DNA from: Desulfobacter hydrogenophilus
GTDB lineage: Bacteria; Desulfobacterota; Desulfobacteria; Desulfobacterales; Desulfobacteraceae
Direction of reading: 5' to 3'
Length of the DNA stretch: 64,000 bases
Assembly: GCF_004319545.1 (NCBI RefSeq)
Contig: NZ_CP036313.1
Location: 879,501-943,500, forward strand
Part shown: positions 48,334 to 56,498 of the stretch, piece by piece
How the letters are laid out: every line of letters starts with the position of its first letter
Numbering within the stretch: position 1 is the first letter of the stretch
Made by a program: the position numbers and the translations under genes
The notes under the pieces: generated by a model
Database searches by the model: none
Told to the model about the DNA's origin: nothing
The model's input: the letters and a program-made list of their open reading frames with translations, nothing else

Positions 48334-49923
48334 ATGATCATCACTGATATCCTCCGGCAGAACAACGCACGTTACCCGGAAAAAGAAGCGTTAATTGAAC
48401 GAATCCCGGCCACGGGCCAGCGCACACAGATCACCTGGTCCGACTTTTACCGACAAAGCGTTCAAACAGCCAATGCCCTGCACGCAAAAGGCATTAAAAA
48501 GGGCGATACAGTGGTTCAGCTTATGACCAATTGCCTGGCATGGCTGCCCATTTATTTCGGGGTACTATATACCGGGGCTTGGATCGTTCCCTTGAATTTC
48601 AGGTTTGAATCAGAAAAAATCCGTTTGTGCACCGTAACAGCAGAAGCCAAGGTTTTTATTTTTGGCCCGGAATTTGTGGAGCGCATAGAAGAAAGCAGGC
48701 AGGATTTATCCCAATTTGTGAAATTGTGGATATATACAGGACCGGAAAATGATTGTCCGGACTGGGCCTGTTCTTTCAACCAATTTATATGTGATGCAGA
48801 CGGGCTCACCCCTCCGGATGTAGAACTAACCCCTGAAGACAATGCCGCCCTGTATTTCACCTCCGGCACCACAGGTACCCCCAAAGCGGTTTTGCACACC
48901 CACAGGGCGCTGATGCATGCATGTGAGGTAGAAAATGATCACCACAGCCAAACCCATGATGACGTATTCCTGTGCATCCCGCCCCTTTACCACACCGGTG
49001 CTAAAATGCACTGGATGGGCTCTTTTCTGGTAGGGGGAAAATGCGTTCTACTCAACGGTGTCAAGTCGGAATGGATCATTGAAGCAATATCCGAAGAAAA
49101 ATGCACCATTGTGTGGCTGCTGGTACCCTGGGCCCATGATATTCTCATTGCCATTGACGATGGCCGAATCAAGCCCACCGACTACAACCTTTCCCAGTGG
49201 CGCCTCATGCACATCGGAGCCCAGCCCGTGCCCCCAAGCCTGATTCAGAACTGGCGCAAACATTTCCCGGGCCAGGATTACGACACCAATTACGGATTGA
49301 CCGAATCCTCAGGTCCCGGCTGTGTCCATTTAGGGGTGGCAAACGCGGACCGAATCGGCCCCATCGGCCGTCCCGGATACGGTTGGCAAGCCCGGATTGT
49401 GGACAAGCAGGGCAGCCAGCTGCCCTTTGGTGAAACCGGTGAACTTATTGTTAAAGGCCCCGGGATGATGAAAGAATATTACAAAAATCCCGAAGCCACA
49501 GCCAAAACCATAAAAAACGGATGGCTGTTTACAGGGGACATGGCCAGGTACGACAAGGACGGGTTCATTTGGCTTGTGGACCGCAAAAAGGACGTAATCA
49601 TCTATGGTGGGGAAAATATTTTTCCTGTGGAAATTGAAAATTTCTTTCTCAAACATGAAAAAATCCGAGATATTGCGGTGATCGGTGTGCCTGACGAGCG
49701 TTTAGGGGAAATTCCTGCCGGCATTATCAGCCCTAAGCCCAATACCATGATGTGCGAACAGGATATTCTTGATTTCCAAAGCAAACTTCCCAGGTACAAG
49801 CAACTGAAAAAAATATTTTTCGGTGATGTACCCAGAAACCCCACGGGTAAAATAGAAAAACCTAAACTGCGAAGACTTTATGCCGAAGACAAACGCAAAG
49901 CCATGGAAATTCTGCTCAAATAG
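48334..49923 (+). CDS. Acyl-CoA synthetase (AMP-forming), fatty-acid/aromatic-acid type
   Basis: The 529-residue adenylate-forming ligase has the A3 phosphate loop YFTSGTTGTPKAVLHTH at about residue 178, the A5 motif YGLTESSGPG, A7 GWLFTGDMARYDKDGFIWLV, A8 DRKKDVIIYGGENIFPVEIE and the catalytic lysine near the end in RNPTGKIEKPKL. It activates a carboxylic acid to acyl-AMP and then acyl-CoA; chain length or aromatic substrate cannot be read. No transferase or dehydrogenase gene is beside it. The start is the ATG at 48334, without a strong ribosome-binding site. Confidence 0.93.
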   Translation: MIITDILRQNNARYPEKEALIERIPATGQRTQITWSDFYRQSVQTANALHAKGIKKGDTVVQLMTNCLAWLPIYFGVLYTGAWIVPLNFRFESEKIRLCTVTAEAKVFIFGPEFVERIEESRQDLSQFVKLWIYTGPENDCPDWACSFNQFICDADGLTPPDVELTPEDNAALYFTSGTTGTPKAVLHTHRALMHACEVENDHHSQTHDDVFLCIPPLYHTGAKMHWMGSFLVGGKCVLLNGVKSEWIIEAISEEKCTIVWLLVPWAHDILIAIDDGRIKPTDYNLSQWRLMHIGAQPVPPSLIQNWRKHFPGQDYDTNYGLTESSGPGCVHLGVANADRIGPIGRPGYGWQARIVDKQGSQLPFGETGELIVKGPGMMKEYYKNPEATAKTIKNGWLFTGDMARYDKDGFIWLVDRKKDVIIYGGENIFPVEIENFFLKHEKIRDIAVIGVPDERLGEIPAGIISPKPNTMMCEQDILDFQSKLPRYKQLKKIFFGDVPRNPTGKIEKPKLRRLYAEDKRKAMEILLK

Positions 49924-50016
49924 CAGCCATGGGCTGATCTGGTTTATTTGCACCTATATTTACCCCAGACCAAAACATGAAAGTAATTAAACAACTTATT
50001 GGAACTTTCATATAAA
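49923..50016. repeat. Dispersed repeat family 2, inverted copy
   Basis: Reading on the minus strand this block gives TATGAAAGTTCCAATAAGTT, then TTAATTACTTTCATG and CAGATCAGCCCATGGCTGCT. It matches the copy at 42331-42424 in reverse orientation. It begins at the stop of the acyl-CoA synthetase gene and reaches the leader of the LolA-like gene. Confidence 0.75.
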
Positions 50017-50028
50017 AAGAGAAATAAA

Positions 50029-50694
50029 ATGACATTGGTCAGACATTTTACCACATGGGCAATGCTCCTTATCTGCATGATGCTGATAGCTTTGCCCTGC
50101 AATGCCGCCCAGTCCCTTGATAACGATACCGCCAAAATTGTCTCAGGTATTGAAAAAAAATACGCCAACAAAAGCTTCACTGCCGATTTTGAACAGGCCT
50201 CCCGTCTGACCGCTCTGGATGTGACTGAAATTGCCAAAGGCAAGGCGTGGTTCAGCCACCCGGGGAAAATGAAATGGGCATATGAAAATTCAGACAACCA
50301 TGAGATCATCACCAATGGAAAAGAACTGTGGATCTACCGTCCCCAAGAAAACCAGGTGATGATTGGAGATGCCGCCCCATTCTTCCAATCGGGCTCCGGT
50401 GGCGCATTTCTGGCCGATATTCGTAAAATCAGGGAAGAGTTCACCATTGAACCGGGCAGATCGGGCGAAAATTTTGCACAACTTGAGCTGACGCCTAAAA
50501 AGGAAACGCCGGAGCTTGCAAAAATACGTATCACAGTGGATCTTCCAGGGTATGAAATTTCTGTCGTGGAAACCGAAAATATTTACGGAGATACCACAAA
50601 ATTCATATTTACCAATATCCAGTTCAGTACATTTGACGAACAGATATTTGAACTTACCCCCCCGCCGGGGACTGAAATTATAGAAATGGACTGA
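50029..50694 (+). CDS. LolA-like outer-membrane lipoprotein carrier protein
   Basis: The 221-residue protein has a signal peptide (cleavage around CNAAQS, residue 27). It shows the LolA pattern: KSFTADFEQASRLTALD, GKAWFSHPGKMKWAYEN, ITNGKELWIYRPQENQV, a second half with TKFIFTNIQFSTFDEQIFEL and the final TPPPGTEIIEMD. LolA shuttles lipoproteins from LolCDE to the outer membrane, which fits the many lipoproteins in this window. I chose the ATG at 50029 (AAGAGA upstream); the frame extends to a TTG in the repeat at 49999. It overlaps nadA by 1 bp. Confidence 0.9.
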   Translation: MTLVRHFTTWAMLLICMMLIALPCNAAQSLDNDTAKIVSGIEKKYANKSFTADFEQASRLTALDVTEIAKGKAWFSHPGKMKWAYENSDNHEIITNGKELWIYRPQENQVMIGDAAPFFQSGSGGAFLADIRKIREEFTIEPGRSGENFAQLELTPKKETPELAKIRITVDLPGYEISVVETENIYGDTTKFIFTNIQFSTFDEQIFELTPPPGTEIIEMD

Positions 50695-51608
50695 TGACGA
50701 CTACACATTCGACACCCCACCAGAAAATCCGGGATTTGGCCAAAGCAAAAAAGGCCATTATTCTGGCCCATAATTACCAATCTGCCCAAATCCAGGACGT
50801 GGCGGATCTGTGCGGCGATTCCCTTGAAATGAGCATAAAGGCAGCAGCCACGGATGCAGAAATTATTGTTTGCTGCGGGGTGCGCTTTATGGCTGAAACG
50901 GCAGCCATCCTGTGCCCGGACAAAATTGTGCTCATGCCCAATCCTGATGCCGGGTGTCCCATGGCAAATATGGTTACCCCCGAAGCCTTGCTCAAACGCA
51001 AGGAAGAGCTTGGCGGCATTCCTGTCATTACCTATGTCAACTCATCTGCTGCAGTCAAGGCAGTCTCTGATATCTGCTGCACCTCCGCCAACGTGGTCCA
51101 AGTGGTGAACGCCTTAAAGGAAGATGAAGTCCTCATGACACCGGACCGCAACCTGGCCCGGTATGCAGCGGCCCATACCGATAAAAAAGTTCATTTGTGG
51201 GATGGATACTGCCCCTTTCACAACGATTTAAGTGTTGAAGCGGTCAAAGCATCGAAAGCCGCCCACCCCAAAGCCTTGTTTGTAGCCCACCCGGAGTGCA
51301 CCCCAGAGGTGCTTGAACTTGCCGACAGCATCCAGTCCACGTCAGGAATGATCCGGTTTGTCGGTGAAAGTTCTGCCGACCAGTTTATCATAGGCACGGA
51401 AATAGGCTTGCTCCACCCTATTTCAAAGGCATATCCGGAAAAGACCTTTTTTCCCGTATCAGATCAACTGGTCTGCGCAGACATGAAGAAAACCCAATTG
51501 CAGGACATTTGGGATTGTCTTGAAAACATGTCAGGACGGGTGGTTATTGAAGAAACGATCCGCATCAAAGCCATGGATGCTGTTAAAAAAATGATTAATA
51601 CCAAATAG
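50694..51608 (+). CDS. nadA: Quinolinate synthase NadA
   Basis: The 304-residue enzyme makes quinolinate from iminoaspartate and dihydroxyacetone phosphate in NAD biosynthesis. NadA motifs are seen: ILAHNYQSAQIQDVADLCGD, the Cys ligands in VVCCGVRFMAE (IVCCGV here), CCTSANVV and HPECTPEVLELAD, and the active-site GYCPFHNDLSVE. It is the standard length for the 4Fe-4S form. The ATG overlaps the LolA-like stop (TGATG), which implies coupling. nadB and nadC are not in the window. The stop codon is directly followed by a repeat family 1 fragment. Confidence 0.97.
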   Translation: MTTTHSTPHQKIRDLAKAKKAIILAHNYQSAQIQDVADLCGDSLEMSIKAAATDAEIIVCCGVRFMAETAAILCPDKIVLMPNPDAGCPMANMVTPEALLKRKEELGGIPVITYVNSSAAVKAVSDICCTSANVVQVVNALKEDEVLMTPDRNLARYAAAHTDKKVHLWDGYCPFHNDLSVEAVKASKAAHPKALFVAHPECTPEVLELADSIQSTSGMIRFVGESSADQFIIGTEIGLLHPISKAYPEKTFFPVSDQLVCADMKKTQLQDIWDCLENMSGRVVIEETIRIKAMDAVKKMINTK

Positions 51609-51690
51609 CCTATTGGGCCTTTGCTGCAACAAAGTAGGTGGGCCACCAAAAGGCAAGCTATTTCGTTCAAGTTATTTCATCTACGGTCCT
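51609..51690. repeat. Dispersed repeat family 1, half copy (inverted)
   Basis: On the minus strand this stretch reads GGACCGTAGATGAAATAACT, then TGAACGAAATAGCTTGCC and GCAAAGGCCCAATAGG. It matches the left half of the full element at 26661-26738. It begins at the first base after the nadA stop and ends just before the convergent gene at 51701. Confidence 0.8.
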
Positions 51691-51700
51691 TAATACGAAA

Positions 51701-52162
51701 TCATTGACCGTTGTCCTTTTTATATTGGGATATGAATTTCTCCAGATAGCTTGCAAACGCACTGCGATTCTTTGCAGTTAATGGCGGCGGGCCACCTGTA
51801 TCGATACCACCGGCCCGCAAGGATTCCTTAAATTCTCTCATGTGAAGGCAGCCCTTGATGCTGTCTGAAGAATATAATTCACCACGGGGACTGAGCGCAT
51901 GACCGCCCTTCTCCAACACCTGAGCGGCCAAAGGAATATCGCTTGTGATGACAAGGTCTCCAACTTCAAGTCTTTTCACAATCTCATTGTCGGCAACGTC
52001 AAAACCAGGAGCAACTTGTAATAAATTAATCCATTTCAATCGCGGGATGTGCATGGATTGATTGGCAACCAGCGTTAATGGCAATCGTGTGCGCTGGGAT
52101 GCTTTAAACAGAATATTTTTAATCACCGCTGGGCATGCATCGGCATCTACCCATATTTTCAT
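51701..52162 (-). CDS. YaiI/YqxD family protein (DUF188)
   Basis: The 153-residue protein starts MKIWVDADACPAVIKNILFK, the invariant opening of the family, which has a PIN/NYN-like fold with acidic residues (DADACP, ITSDIPLAAQVLEKG). A start at 52174 would add four residues. The family also keeps LSPRGELYSSDSI, seen here. The molecular function is not established; nuclease activity has been suggested from the fold. It is convergent with nadA. Confidence 0.93.
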   Translation of the reverse strand: MKIWVDADACPAVIKNILFKASQRTRLPLTLVANQSMHIPRLKWINLLQVAPGFDVADNEIVKRLEVGDLVITSDIPLAAQVLEKGGHALSPRGELYSSDSIKGCLHMREFKESLRAGGIDTGGPPPLTAKNRSAFASYLEKFISQYKKDNGQ

Positions 52163-52252
52163 CTCATACCCCATTTTGATAATTTGACATCTTATTTTAT
52201 AAATTCATAATTTTCGTGTACTGATTCTTGCGATTCAATGACGAAGTGGGTG

Positions 52253-52621
52253 CTACCCTCCGGCCTTTATGGCTGTATATCCAAGCGACCTAAGGTGCTC
52301 AGTCAACAAGTCCCGGTGATCGCCTTGAATTTCGACGACCCCGTTTTTTACCGTACCGCCAGTACCACACATTTGTTTTAGTTTTTTAGCGAGCTCTTTT
52401 AAAGGTGCGCTTTCAAGCGGAAGGCCGCTAATGAGGGTCACGCCCTTTCCTTTTCTTCCCTTGGTAGATCTTTCCACACGGATCTTCCCATCACCTTTGG
52501 GGCTTGGGTGTGCTTTCTTTTTTTTGCAAATACACTTAGCGTTCTGTTGTCCGCAGGACGGGCATATCCTGCCTGATTCAGTGGAATAAACAAGTCTGCT
52601 GTCAGCATCTCTATTTTTCAA
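52253..52621 (-). CDS. SUI1/eIF1-like translation factor (YciH family)
   Basis: The 122-residue protein has a small N-terminal zinc-ribbon-like part with CPSCGQQNAKCIC and a C-terminal SUI1 domain. The SUI1 domain has KGKGVTLISGLPLESAPLKE, LAKKLKQMCGTGGTVKNGVV and IQGDHRDLLTEHLRSLGY. YciH-type proteins resemble eIF1 and influence start-site fidelity. The start is a TTG at 52621 with AAGGAA about 10 nt upstream. Confidence 0.92.
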   Translation of the reverse strand: MKNRDADSRLVYSTESGRICPSCGQQNAKCICKKKKAHPSPKGDGKIRVERSTKGRKGKGVTLISGLPLESAPLKELAKKLKQMCGTGGTVKNGVVEIQGDHRDLLTEHLRSLGYTAIKAGG

Positions 52622-52666
52622 TTTTAAGTATTCCTTTTTGGGTCCCCAGAGTCAGAAAGGAAATTT

Positions 52667-53440
52667 TTATCCGGTCACCGTTTTTTTTACTTTTCCCACA
52701 GGGGCCAGGTATATTGAAAATTCCTCTTCACCATCAAGACCAAGCAATTCATCCAATTCTTCCTGGTCATAAGCTGCGATCGCACAGGTCCCGGCATCAA
52801 TAGTTTCACAGGCAAGGTAGAGATTCTGGCAAACATGCCCTGCATCCAGCGCAATGACCTTATGAGCTGCCGCCCCATACCGCCATTCCATTCTATACGG
52901 TATGGCAGACCAGATGAACGTAACGGCGGATTTACCCGGGTAAGATTGGTTAAGGGAAGCAATGATCATTTTTTCTGACAGCAGATCATCCTCGAATTCA
53001 AATACGAGTTGATGGGAAAGGGGTAAATATCTGTAAACGCCGGGTTCAATATCATCCACTTTAAAAATGGCAAGATAGGTTTCAAAAGCATGGCGACAGC
53101 CGGCAGAAGGTACATTCCTGTATGCATGGCCCTGGAATCTTTTCCCCCTGACACCCTGGGTACACCACAACAGGTATGCCAGTTCTTCCAATGACAGGCT
53201 TTGATTCAGATAGACCCGGCGGCTTTTTCTGTTGCCTATGGCATGTGTGAGATCTGTCTTGGGAATTCCATTCCATTCATCAGGACCGGGAAGATCTATT
53301 AAGGTTGCGTTCTCAGGGTATGATTTTTCAATGGGCGGGACTGGAACACCCTGGTTTTGGTCGGTAAATTGGAAAGCAATTGTTTTACGGATACTATCTT
53401 TGAGAAAGTATCGATACTTTTTGAGCTTATCATCTTTCAT
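52667..53440 (-). CDS. SagB/ThcOx-type nitroreductase-fold oxidoreductase
   Basis: The 257-residue protein belongs to the SagB-type dehydrogenase group: NRKSRRVYLNQSLSLEELAY, LLWCTQGVRGKRF, RNVPSAGCRHAFETYLAIFK, YRYLPLSHQLVFEF, and a C-terminal flavin-binding part HKVIALDAGHVCQNLYLACE. Relatives oxidise azolines in thiazole/oxazole-modified peptides, but many single-copy homologues stand outside such clusters. No YcaO or precursor-peptide gene is visible here, so peptide modification is not supported. It may be a general FMN oxidoreductase. Confidence 0.88.
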   Translation of the reverse strand: MKDDKLKKYRYFLKDSIRKTIAFQFTDQNQGVPVPPIEKSYPENATLIDLPGPDEWNGIPKTDLTHAIGNRKSRRVYLNQSLSLEELAYLLWCTQGVRGKRFQGHAYRNVPSAGCRHAFETYLAIFKVDDIEPGVYRYLPLSHQLVFEFEDDLLSEKMIIASLNQSYPGKSAVTFIWSAIPYRMEWRYGAAAHKVIALDAGHVCQNLYLACETIDAGTCAIAAYDQEELDELLGLDGEEEFSIYLAPVGKVKKTVTG

Positions 53441-53601
53441 GATTTCCTCCGGAAAAATTGGTTTTAATCTGATGTACCTACCGATTTATCCATAGCTTAC
53501 AGTATCCGTTCCTAATTTCATATTTAAACATAATGATTTTTGGGCAGACCAATTTATTTATAAAGCACCTCGCCAGAGGAGAAAAACTCAGGATGGTGGA
53601 T

Positions 53602-53654
53602 AATTCGGGGAACATATAAAATTTTAAAAAATCAGTAACGTGTCCCCCCGAATT
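53602..53654. repeat. Inverted repeat flanking an AT-rich spacer
   Basis: AATTCGGGGAACA (53602-53614) and TGTCCCCCCGAATT (53641-53654) are complementary apart from one extra base. The pair stands at the 5' side of a short relic open frame. It resembles the end of a mobile element. Apart from this repeat, the small frame and the terminator below, the gene-free stretch 53441-53948 shows nothing. Confidence 0.5.
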
Positions 53655-53671
53655 TCAACTGGGATGCACTG

Positions 53672-53812
53672 ATGGAGAAAGTTACTCAGCTAAAGGAGGA
53701 AGGTGTTAGCCTTACTGATGAAATCGCTATTGCTGCTGCGAAAAGAGCAAAAAAAAAGGAAGCTTTCAGCAAACTGAAGACAGAAAAAAAGAAACCTGAA
53801 GCAAAATTATAA
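53672..53812 (+). pseudogene. Short lysine-rich open frame, probable C-terminal relic
   Basis: A 46-codon frame starting at ATG 53672 reads MEKVTQLKEEGVSLTDEIAI and continues as a Lys/Ala-rich helix (AAAKRAKKKEAFSKLK). The frame is open a little further upstream (NWDAL before the Met). AAAGGAGG occurs inside it, not before the start. A strong terminator follows directly, as for a true 3' gene end. It looks like the tail of a larger protein whose front has been removed. The family is not recognised. Confidence 0.4.
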
Positions 53813-53818
53813 GAAAAG

Positions 53819-53852
53819 AAAGAATCCCAAGAGGGAGGTATCGGGATTCTTT
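53819..53852 (+). terminator. Intrinsic terminator
   Basis: AAAGAATCCC (53819-53828) pairs perfectly with GGGATTCTTT (53843-53852), followed by more T. It stands 6 bp after the stop of the short relic frame. Confidence 0.85.
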
Positions 53853-53948
53853 TTTTGCAGCAAGAAAAATAGTGGACAGTCTATAATAATGGTCTACGCC
53901 TAACCCGAAATCAGTATAGTGAAATTACATTGCGAGACTCTTTACAGC

Positions 53949-55184
53949 TTAGAGCAGACTCTTTTTTGCCTCATCAAGGTTGAAACCATAGGTTTCTGTA
54001 ACAAAGTCGAGATCCTTATCACCTCGGCCACTGAGATTGACCAGAATGGAACCATGCCCCATTTCTTTGGCAAGCTTCATAGAATAAGCCACTGCATGGG
54101 CACTCTCCAGAGCTGGGATAATGCCTTCAACCCGACCGAGGGTGTAGAAACCATCGAGGGCTTCGATATCATTGGCAATTTCATAGCTGATACGACCATC
54201 ATCTTTCATCAGGCTATGCTCAGGCCCAACCCCTGGGTAATCAAGGCCGCTGGCAATGGAGTAGACTGCAGCTGGCTCGCCTTTCTCGTCCTGGAGCAGG
54301 TAACATTTAAAGCCATGAATAATTCCAGGCTTGCCAAAGGCTGCTGTGGCGGCATGGTCACCAAGGTTAAGAGAGCGACCACCGGGTTCAACCCCAACCA
54401 GCTTAACCGGATCGTTGATAAAGCCTGAGAAAATACCCATGGCGTTAGAACCACCGCCGACACAGGCACAAACAACATCCGGTAGTTCCCCGGTCATATC
54501 AAGGAACTGTTCTCTGGACTCGATTCCCACCACAGCCTGAAAATCTCTGACCATCATGGGGAAGGGGTGAGGGCCTACCACCGAACCAATACAGTAGATC
54601 GAGGTGATGGGATCCCTTAAATAGGCCTGAAAAGCTGAATCAACAGCTTCTTTCAGGGTTTTAAGACCAAAGGAGACAGGAACCACAGTGGCACCAAGCA
54701 GTTTCATCCGAATTACATTGGGTGCTTCTTTGACTATATCTACTTCACCCATATGGATTTCACACTTTATCCCAAAATAGGCAGCAGCTGTTGCCATGGC
54801 AACCCCATGCTGACCTGCACCTGTTTCGGCGATAAGCTTTTTTTTGCCCAGATATTTGGCCAAGAGAGCCTCTCCCATACAATGGTTGAGCTTATGGGCA
54901 CCGGTATGATTGAGATCTTCACGTTTGAGATAGATTTGAGCGCCACCACAGAGCTGTGAAAGACGGTCTGCATGAAATACCGGAGTTGGGCGCCCCTGGT
55001 AGTGTTTACGGATAGAACGAAGTTCTTCTATAAATTTATGGGTTTTACAGATATGCAAATATGCGTCGGTAATTTTATCCATCTCCACCTGCAGTTCCGG
55101 TGGGATATAGGAGCCGCCATAGTCGCCAAAGTGTCCAGTTGAATCGGGGTACTGATTGGGATAACGGGAGTAATTTTTTGTCAT
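53949..55184 (-). CDS. trpB: Tryptophan synthase beta chain (orphan copy)
   Basis: The 411-residue PLP enzyme has the TrpB core: [12 protein letters not shown] at the start, [13 protein letters not shown], the PLP lysine in [28 protein letters not shown], and the phosphate loop [15 protein letters not shown]. The segment [20 protein letters not shown] differs from the usual GEEDMxRQxLNVFRM, marking a divergent lineage. The start is the ATG at 55184 (AAAGGG upstream). No trpA or other trp gene is adjacent, and it borders mobile-element debris. It could use free indole or have another beta-replacement role. Confidence 0.93.
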   Translation of the reverse strand: MTKNYSRYPNQYPDSTGHFGDYGGSYIPPELQVEMDKITDAYLHICKTHKFIEELRSIRKHYQGRPTPVFHADRLSQLCGGAQIYLKREDLNHTGAHKLNHCMGEALLAKYLGKKKLIAETGAGQHGVAMATAAAYFGIKCEIHMGEVDIVKEAPNVIRMKLLGATVVPVSFGLKTLKEAVDSAFQAYLRDPITSIYCIGSVVGPHPFPMMVRDFQAVVGIESREQFLDMTGELPDVVCACVGGGSNAMGIFSGFINDPVKLVGVEPGGRSLNLGDHAATAAFGKPGIIHGFKCYLLQDEKGEPAAVYSIASGLDYPGVGPEHSLMKDDGRISYEIANDIEALDGFYTLGRVEGIIPALESAHAVAYSMKLAKEMGHGSILVNLSGRGDKDLDFVTETYGFNLDEAKKSLL

Positions 55185-55604
55185 GGTATGCCCTTTATTG
55201 CTGAGGGTTAGGAAGGATAGGAACTTCCTTTTTTTCAAGCACGGTATAACAAAGAATAAAAAGATTATCAAGCGTCTGGGATATGGCACCAACTGAGCAC
55301 GACCCCCGAAACGCGACATGAGCCTTCTTTTTTTGTTTGTCTCTGACAGGACTACCGGCCATGATTGCTTCCACAGGGGCTATACAATAATTTGAGTGCG
55401 GATCTGTTGCATATGACTACCAAACGAATAATTCAAGACACTTAGACCTACAAAGTTAGTAAAAAACACCGAGATTGTCCGAGATAACGACCAGCCGTAC
55501 TGATATGTGCCATTCCGGTTCAGTTTTTCATCGATTAGACGAAAAAAAGCTGGACAGGTAGCCATATATCCATTATGTAAGAATAGACAGAAAGGAGTAT
55601 GGCC

Positions 55605-56498
55605 ATGCCGACACTTATAAAACAACACAGATTCTGCGGAAGAAACTTTTCAACGGACGAGCTGCTAATGATTCGGGACGTTGTGGGCATTTGCGGCGGC
55701 ATCAGTCGTAATGAGCTGGCTCACACAGTATGTGAACTCCTGGACTGGAAGCGGCCCAGAGGCGGATTAAAGGCCCGGGAGTGTAATGATTTTCTGGAAC
55801 GTTTGGAAAACAAAGGTATCCTTGAACTTCCTGAAAAAAGACAGACCGGCCATTGCGGTCCTCAAAAATGCAAGAAAGAGATAACTGATAACGAACCGTA
55901 CAGCAGGCTTTCCGGGAGCGTGGAGGAATTCGCTCCCCTGGATTTAGAGCGTGTTCAAAGCCGGAAACAGCGCGACCTTTTTAAAGATTTTCTAAGCCGT
56001 TACCATTACCTGGGTTATGCTATGCCCTTTGGGGCAAGGATCCAGTATCTGGTTTATGTGACCAGGCCTAGTCGTGAAGTGGTGGGCTGCATTCAATTTT
56101 CCAGCCCGGCCTGGCGAATGAAGGCAAGGGATCAATGGATCGGCTGGGACGATGAAAGGCGTGGTGAGGCCCTGCAGCAGGTGGTTAACAACAGCCGGTT
56201 TCTGGTACTGGCCAAAATCCGCAACCTGGCAAGCAGCATGCTATCCGCATCCCTTGAGCATCTTCGATGTGACTGGGAAGAGCAGTACGGGGTTATTCCC
56301 CTTCTTCTGGAAACCCTGGTAGACCAAAAGCTGTATCATGGAGGATGTTACCGGGCTGCCAACTGGATCGAATTGGGCAGGACCAGCGGGCGAGGGCGAA
56401 TGGACAAAGCCAACAAGCGCCATGGAAAAGCGGTGAAAACCATCCTGGTTTATCCGCTTATAAAAAACGCCCGGCGCCGCCTTAAAGAGGGGAGGTAA
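55605..56498 (+). CDS. DUF4338 (DruA-like) protein of an ISKra4-type mobile element
   Basis: The 297-residue protein carries the DUF4338 domain in its last two thirds: RYHYLGYAMPFGARIQYLVY, DQWIGWDDERRGEALQQVV, NNSRFLVLAKIRNLASSML, IPLLLETLVDQKLYHG, YRAANWIELGRTSGRGRMDK. The first 100 residues look like a DNA-binding region with a Cys-rich turn (GHCGPQKCKKE). AAAGGAG lies 7 nt before the ATG at 55605; an ATG at 55599 is too close. DUF4338 defines DruA of the Druantia anti-phage system. Here the gene runs straight into an ISKra4 transposase in the same frame, so a transposon role is more likely than defence. The 420 bp upstream (55185-55604) show no gene. Confidence 0.82.
   Translation: MPTLIKQHRFCGRNFSTDELLMIRDVVGICGGISRNELAHTVCELLDWKRPRGGLKARECNDFLERLENKGILELPEKRQTGHCGPQKCKKEITDNEPYSRLSGSVEEFAPLDLERVQSRKQRDLFKDFLSRYHYLGYAMPFGARIQYLVYVTRPSREVVGCIQFSSPAWRMKARDQWIGWDDERRGEALQQVVNNSRFLVLAKIRNLASSMLSASLEHLRCDWEEQYGVIPLLLETLVDQKLYHGGCYRAANWIELGRTSGRGRMDKANKRHGKAVKTILVYPLIKNARRRLKEGR

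Noticed and set aside
55605..56498. Complete Druantia anti-phage system
   Set aside because: Only a DUF4338 protein is present; there is no large DruE-type helicase or other Druantia gene, and the neighbour is a transposase.
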